This document shows, piece by piece, positions 40,393 through 43,498 of a DNA stretch of 43,498 nucleotides. The position numbers and the translations under genes were made by a program. The stretch comes from an uncultured Ruminococcus sp. (GTDB lineage Bacteria > Bacillota > Clostridia > Oscillospirales > CAG-272): NCBI GenBank assembly GCA_902762505.1, contig CACWOQ010000037.1:1-43498 (forward strand). The letters run 5' to 3'. The notes below the pieces were generated by a model. The model made no database searches, was not told the origin of the DNA, and worked only from the letters and a program-made list of their open reading frames with translations. How positions within the stretch are numbered: position 1 is the stretch's first letter; each line of letters opens with the position of its first letter.

Positions 40393-41487
40393 TCACCTCA
40401 ACAACAGGAACAGTATGAGGAAAACGATCGCTGCGGCTATCAGGAACGGAAGCCAGAAAGCGCGCGCTTTCTTGCCTTTGTCGATCGGAAGCTCGCCCAC
40501 GAGCTTGCCGGTCTGACCGTTCATGGCGAACCGGTAGAGCTTGCCGTTGTATTTGCAGTTGAAGATGTATACCGGCAGAAGTACATATTTCACGCTCGGA
40601 TTCGAAAGCGACAGACCGTTGTTCCGCAGAGATACGGAGCTGACGAACTCGGCTTCGCTCTTCACCGCGTCGGTGAAAGCCTTTGTCGCGCTGTTCATCA
40701 TACGCTCCGAGGCTATCGGAATGCTGTCGTCCGGTCCCTTGTCGTATCTGTCCGCGAGAAATCCGGAAAGATACTGACCGTCAAACGGAACGATCTGCGA
40801 GTAGTCGAACGGCTCGATCGAGTTCATAAGATCGTCCGGCATTTTCGCGGAGCCGTCCACGGGCACGCGTGAAAACGCCATTCCGCCGTCGCATTCGACG
40901 AGATAATGGCTCGTTTCCGTGTATCTGTAGCTGCCCTGCGTATAGCTTGAGGTCGCGGTACCGTCAAAGCTGAGAGTGCCGTTCAGCTTGCCGTCGAACA
41001 GCCATACGGGAACGTATACGCCCTGCACGTTTTCTATCATCTGATCGGTGAAGAAATTGTTCGGCAAAAGCTTCTTTCCCTCGCAGAATTCTTTTATTTT
41101 TTCTTTTATACCCTTTTTGTCGACCTTAAAGGGAATGACTCCGTTGGGACGGAGCGCGCCTGTCAGCTTTTCGGTGATAACCACCTCGTTGTCGCAGTAC
41201 GGGCAGTGCGTCGCCGCCGTCGTCGCGAACGTGATCATCACCGTTGCCGTGGCCGCCAGCTTTAGGAACAGAATCGTCCGCGAAGGCGCGACACCGGGAA
41301 TGAGGAAGCACAGGGCATAGGCCGCCGAAACCCCCGCTGAGAAGAGATTGGAGAGCACCGTGTAGTACTTGAGGCTGCGCAGTCCATGGGCCATGAGGTT
41401 GCGGTCATCTCCGTGTCCCTGCACCACTGAGAGCCAGGCAAGTACCGAGATGATTGCGATGGCTATGTTCAGCAGGATTGATACCAT
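40393..41487 (-). pseudogene. Chimeric reading frame: truncated multi-pass membrane protein joined to a truncated zinc-ribbon membrane protein
   Basis: This 364-codon frame changes character near residues 87 to 92. Residues 1-87 (LLNIAIAIISVLAWLSV, LRSLKYYTVLSNLFSAGVSAAYALCFLIPG, LAATATVMITFA) look like the N-terminal three spans of an actinobacterial membrane family. From residue 89 on (TTAATHCPYCDNEVVITEKLTGALRPNGVIPFKVDK) it is the second half of a TFIIB-type zinc ribbon followed by the YdjG-like domain and a C-terminal membrane span (about 345-363). The first CxxC knuckle of the ribbon is absent. Base use switches at the same place. I read it as a join of two organisms' DNA, not a real protein. 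Confidence 0.75.
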
Positions 41488-41592
41488 AAGGGTGCCTCGT
41501 CATCTCTTGGTGCGCGTATCAAAAGCTTACCAGATGGACATCGCTATCCGCGGGCCCCTTCGCAAGGATGGGCGCTGAGCGAGAGGGGAAAC

Positions 41593-42594
41593 ATGAAGCG
41601 CATTCTGGTCATAGCCACAGGCGGTACTATCGCCTCCCTGCCGACAGAGGATGGTGCGGGTGGACTTGCCCCGGTGCTTACCGGAGCCGAGCTGGTTGCG
41701 CGCGTGCCGCTCGTCGAGGACCTCTGCATCATCGACGTGGTGCAACCCATGAACATTGACTCGACCAACATGCATCCGTCGGGTTGGTTGGCTATTGCGG
41801 CAGAGATTGAGCGCGCCTACGACGATTACGATGGCTTCGTCGTGCTCCACGGGACCGATACGATGGCCTATACGGCAGCGGCACTCTCGTATCTTGTGCA
41901 GGGAAGCCCCAAACCCATCGTGCTGACCGGATCCCAGCAGCCCATGAGCGCACCCTTTACGGACGCCAAGCTCAACCTGTATCAAAGCCTGTTATGGGCA
42001 TGCGACGATGCAGCACGGGATGTGCATGTGGTGTTCGATGGCAAGGTGATTGTGGGGACCCGCGCGCACAAGCAGCGTACGATGAGCTACAACGCCTTTA
42101 CCAGCGTGAATTGGCCGCTCGCAGCTCTCATCCGAGGCGATCGTGTCGTGCGCGAGCTCGGTGGTGGCCTCCTGACGCAGGGGACAGACCGGCCGACGTT
42201 CTACCACAGCCTGGACGAGCGCGTGGTAGTACTCAAGCTGACGCCAGGGCTGGGGCCAGAGGTGTTTAACGCGCTTGCGGGGACAAGCTCTGCCGTGATT
42301 CTGGAGACCTTTGGCATCGGTGGTATCCCAGACGGCTTCGAGGATGCCTTGTTCAACTGGGTAGACGCCGGCCATACACTGGTCTTGACCACGCAAGTGC
42401 CCGAGGAAGGACTTGACCTTGGCATCTATGAGGTTGGGCGCGCGTATGCGGAACACCCGGGGATTCTGTTGGGCGACGACATGACCGTTGAGGCGCTCGT
42501 TGCCAAGACGATGTGGGTCTGTGGTGTGGCAAGTGGCCAGCGTCAACTGACGAAGCTGTTCCAGCTCCCCATCAATCACGACCGGCTGGGCTAG
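41593..42594 (+). CDS. L-asparaginase
   Basis: The 333-residue protein has both threonine motifs of bacterial asparaginases: VIATGGTIASLP (Thr12 nucleophile region) and HGTDTMAYTAAALSYL (Thr-Asp pair, about residues 92-96). IVLTGSQQPMSAPFTDA (about 110-126) and GTRAHKQRTMSYNAFTS follow. No signal peptide is present, so it is cytoplasmic, of the type I class. GAGGGG precedes the ATG. Codon use (mostly ATC/ATT for Ile, few ATA) and gene style differ from everything left of 41,220 and suggest a Coriobacteriia-like source. Confidence 0.92.
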   Translation: MKRILVIATGGTIASLPTEDGAGGLAPVLTGAELVARVPLVEDLCIIDVVQPMNIDSTNMHPSGWLAIAAEIERAYDDYDGFVVLHGTDTMAYTAAALSYLVQGSPKPIVLTGSQQPMSAPFTDAKLNLYQSLLWACDDAARDVHVVFDGKVIVGTRAHKQRTMSYNAFTSVNWPLAALIRGDRVVRELGGGLLTQGTDRPTFYHSLDERVVVLKLTPGLGPEVFNALAGTSSAVILETFGIGGIPDGFEDALFNWVDAGHTLVLTTQVPEEGLDLGIYEVGRAYAEHPGILLGDDMTVEALVAKTMWVCGVASGQRQLTKLFQLPINHDRLG

Positions 42595-42840
42595 AGCCCG
42601 CGTTTAGCGGCGGTCCGATGCGGAAAGTGTGCACGCTGGTGCAAGTATTCGGCCTTTTCCGAGAGAGTCCGAATAAGCGCTCCAGGATGTACACTTGGGC
42701 ATCCTCCGAACTAGAGGATTGGACCTTGTGACCACGTCTCACTATGCGAGAATATGCAGGTAGATGGCGACTCTCAGGGGTTGTCGTGGACAGTGCATCG
42801 TTGCCGTGCCATGGTGGGATGCGAGGAAAGGCGGTGCGAC
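42595..42840. other. Intergenic region with small hairpins
   Basis: This stretch holds no gene I can support. It contains an inverted repeat ATTCGG/CCGAAT (42647-42674) and ATCCTC/GAGGAT (42701-42719). One of these may be a weak terminator for the asparaginase gene or an operator for the regulator that follows; neither has a T run. Confidence 0.4.
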
Positions 42841-43353
42841 ATGATCGACCAGCAGAGTATCGGAGCGTTCCTGCGCGAGCTGAGGCAGGCACAGGGGATC
42901 ACGCAAGAGGCGCTTGCCAGCGAGCTTGGCGTGAGCAACCGCTCGGTGAGTCGCTGGGAGACCGGCCGCACCATGCCTGACTTCGACCTTCTCATCGAGT
43001 TGGCCAAGCGCTACGACGTGAGCGTCGACGAGCTGCTTGCCGCAGAAAGGAGCCCCAGCATGGATACGCAGACCGAAGAGAGCCTCTATCGCATTGCCGA
43101 CTACACCAACAACGAGCGCGACGTGTTCACGAAGCGCCTGCACCTGATGTTCCTGGCAGGCATCGTGGCCATGGCTCTGTATATGACCCTCGAGTTCATG
43201 GACCTTACCAACACGGAACCGTATGACTTTGTGGCCGGGGTAGGGCTGGGCATTTCCGCAGGCATGCTGATTGTGGGAGCCATCTTCACGAGTGCCTATG
43301 CAGACCGTATTCGTGCTGCCAAGCAGCGCTTGCTGCATCGGAAGAGCGCGTAA
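42841..43353 (+). CDS. XRE-family regulator with C-terminal membrane segments
   Basis: The 170-residue protein has an N-terminal XRE HTH (about residues 5-60, LRELRQAQGITQEALASELGVSNRSVSRWETGRTMPDFDLLIELAKRYDVSVDELLAAE). Two hydrophobic spans follow (about 100-117 and 130-155). Such membrane-linked XRE proteins are frequent in Firmicutes and Coriobacteriia and may sense envelope signals. I chose ATG 42841 because GAGGAAAGG lies upstream and the HTH family starts here; the in-frame ATG at 42754 would add 29 atypical residues. A strong terminator follows. Confidence 0.85.
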   Translation: MIDQQSIGAFLRELRQAQGITQEALASELGVSNRSVSRWETGRTMPDFDLLIELAKRYDVSVDELLAAERSPSMDTQTEESLYRIADYTNNERDVFTKRLHLMFLAGIVAMALYMTLEFMDLTNTEPYDFVAGVGLGISAGMLIVGAIFTSAYADRIRAAKQRLLHRKSA

Positions 43354-43383
43354 AGGAGTAACGTCCTCCATTCGGTACGACAG

Positions 43384-43420
43384 CGGGCCAGCACCAATCG
43401 AGGTGCTGGCCCGTTCTTTT
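43384..43420 (+). terminator. Terminator of the XRE regulator gene
   Basis: CGGGCCAGCACC pairs with GGTGCTGGCCCG, followed by TTCTTTT. Confidence 0.9.
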
Positions 43421-43438
43421 GTTACGCTCATCTGCCCC

Positions 43439-43476
43439 TTGTGTTCTATTTGTGCTAGATGTACTATAACAAATAG
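43439..43476 (+). promoter_or_regulatory. Promoter with inverted-repeat operator for a gene beyond the right edge
   Basis: TTGTGT (43439-43444) and TACTAT (43462-43467) are 17 bases apart. An inverted repeat CTATTTGT (43446-43453) and ACAAATAG (43469-43476) brackets the -10 box, a typical repressor-operator layout. A ribosome binding site (GAGGAG, about 43490-43495) lies at the window end. Confidence 0.65.
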
Positions 43477-43498
43477 AGCAAAAACTGAGAGGAGAAGC

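Noticed and set aside
41593-43353. Toxin-antitoxin or phage origin for the asparaginase and XRE gene pair
   Set aside because: Asparaginase is a metabolic enzyme, the XRE protein has membrane spans and its own terminator, and no phage or toxin genes are visible.

Overview
The window looks like a metagenome-derived contig in two unequal parts. Positions 1 to about 41,220 come from a GC-rich, low-G+C-lineage-type Firmicute. I infer an uncultured gut Clostridia, possibly Oscillospiraceae or Christensenellales-like. The reasons are the rpsO-pnp pair, strong AAGGAGG ribosome binding sites, textbook TTGACA/TATAAT promoters with 17-base spacers, many lipoproteins, a bacterial serpin, and frequent ATA isoleucine codons. 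From about 41,220 to the end, base use and gene style change abruptly to a Coriobacteriia-like (Olsenella/Collinsella-type) look. The switch happens inside one open reading frame (40393..41487), so I read it as a chimeric assembly join or, less likely, a transfer boundary.

Layout, left part. tRNA-Leu(GAG) on the minus strand is divergent from a sugar isomerase and two small membrane proteins. Next come rpsO and pnp, then an operon of two tandem HAD phosphatases, thiamine pyrophosphokinase and an adenylate-kinase-like P-loop protein. A secreted serpin lipoprotein follows, then a REP-associated transposase (RAYT) with three copies of a REP palindrome, two of them inside its own reading frame. 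On the minus strand lie a GH127 beta-L-arabinofuranosidase with an AlsE/RPE-type epimerase, a very large catalytically degenerate P-type-ATPase-like membrane protein, an RNA 2'-O-methyltransferase, and an HTH-cupin-acyl-CoA ligase fusion.

Further right on the minus strand are a transglutaminase-like lipoprotein, serS, a split transketolase operon ending in a phosphodiester glycosidase and a membrane protein, rbfA-mnmG, a Crp-type regulator with an ABC importer, and two tandem SASA esterase lipoproteins. On the plus strand are a degenerate ApgM-type mutase, lepB, rbgA, rnhB, yraN and a 37-residue membrane peptide. An EEP-family hydrolase, a TPM protein and the broken zinc-ribbon gene at the join close the left part. 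The right part holds an L-asparaginase, an XRE regulator with membrane segments, and the promoter of a gene beyond the edge.

Intergenic regions carry a modular hairpin repeat in three copies (about 18,070, 30,730 and 38,660). It is built from short palindromes separated by TTATGA/TCATAA spacers and is capped by terminator hairpins. The most interesting items are that repeat family, the RAYT with embedded and compensating REP palindromes, the two pseudoenzymes (P-type ATPase and ApgM), the HTH-cupin-ligase fusion, and the chimeric join. All family assignments were made by eye from motifs; no database search was run.
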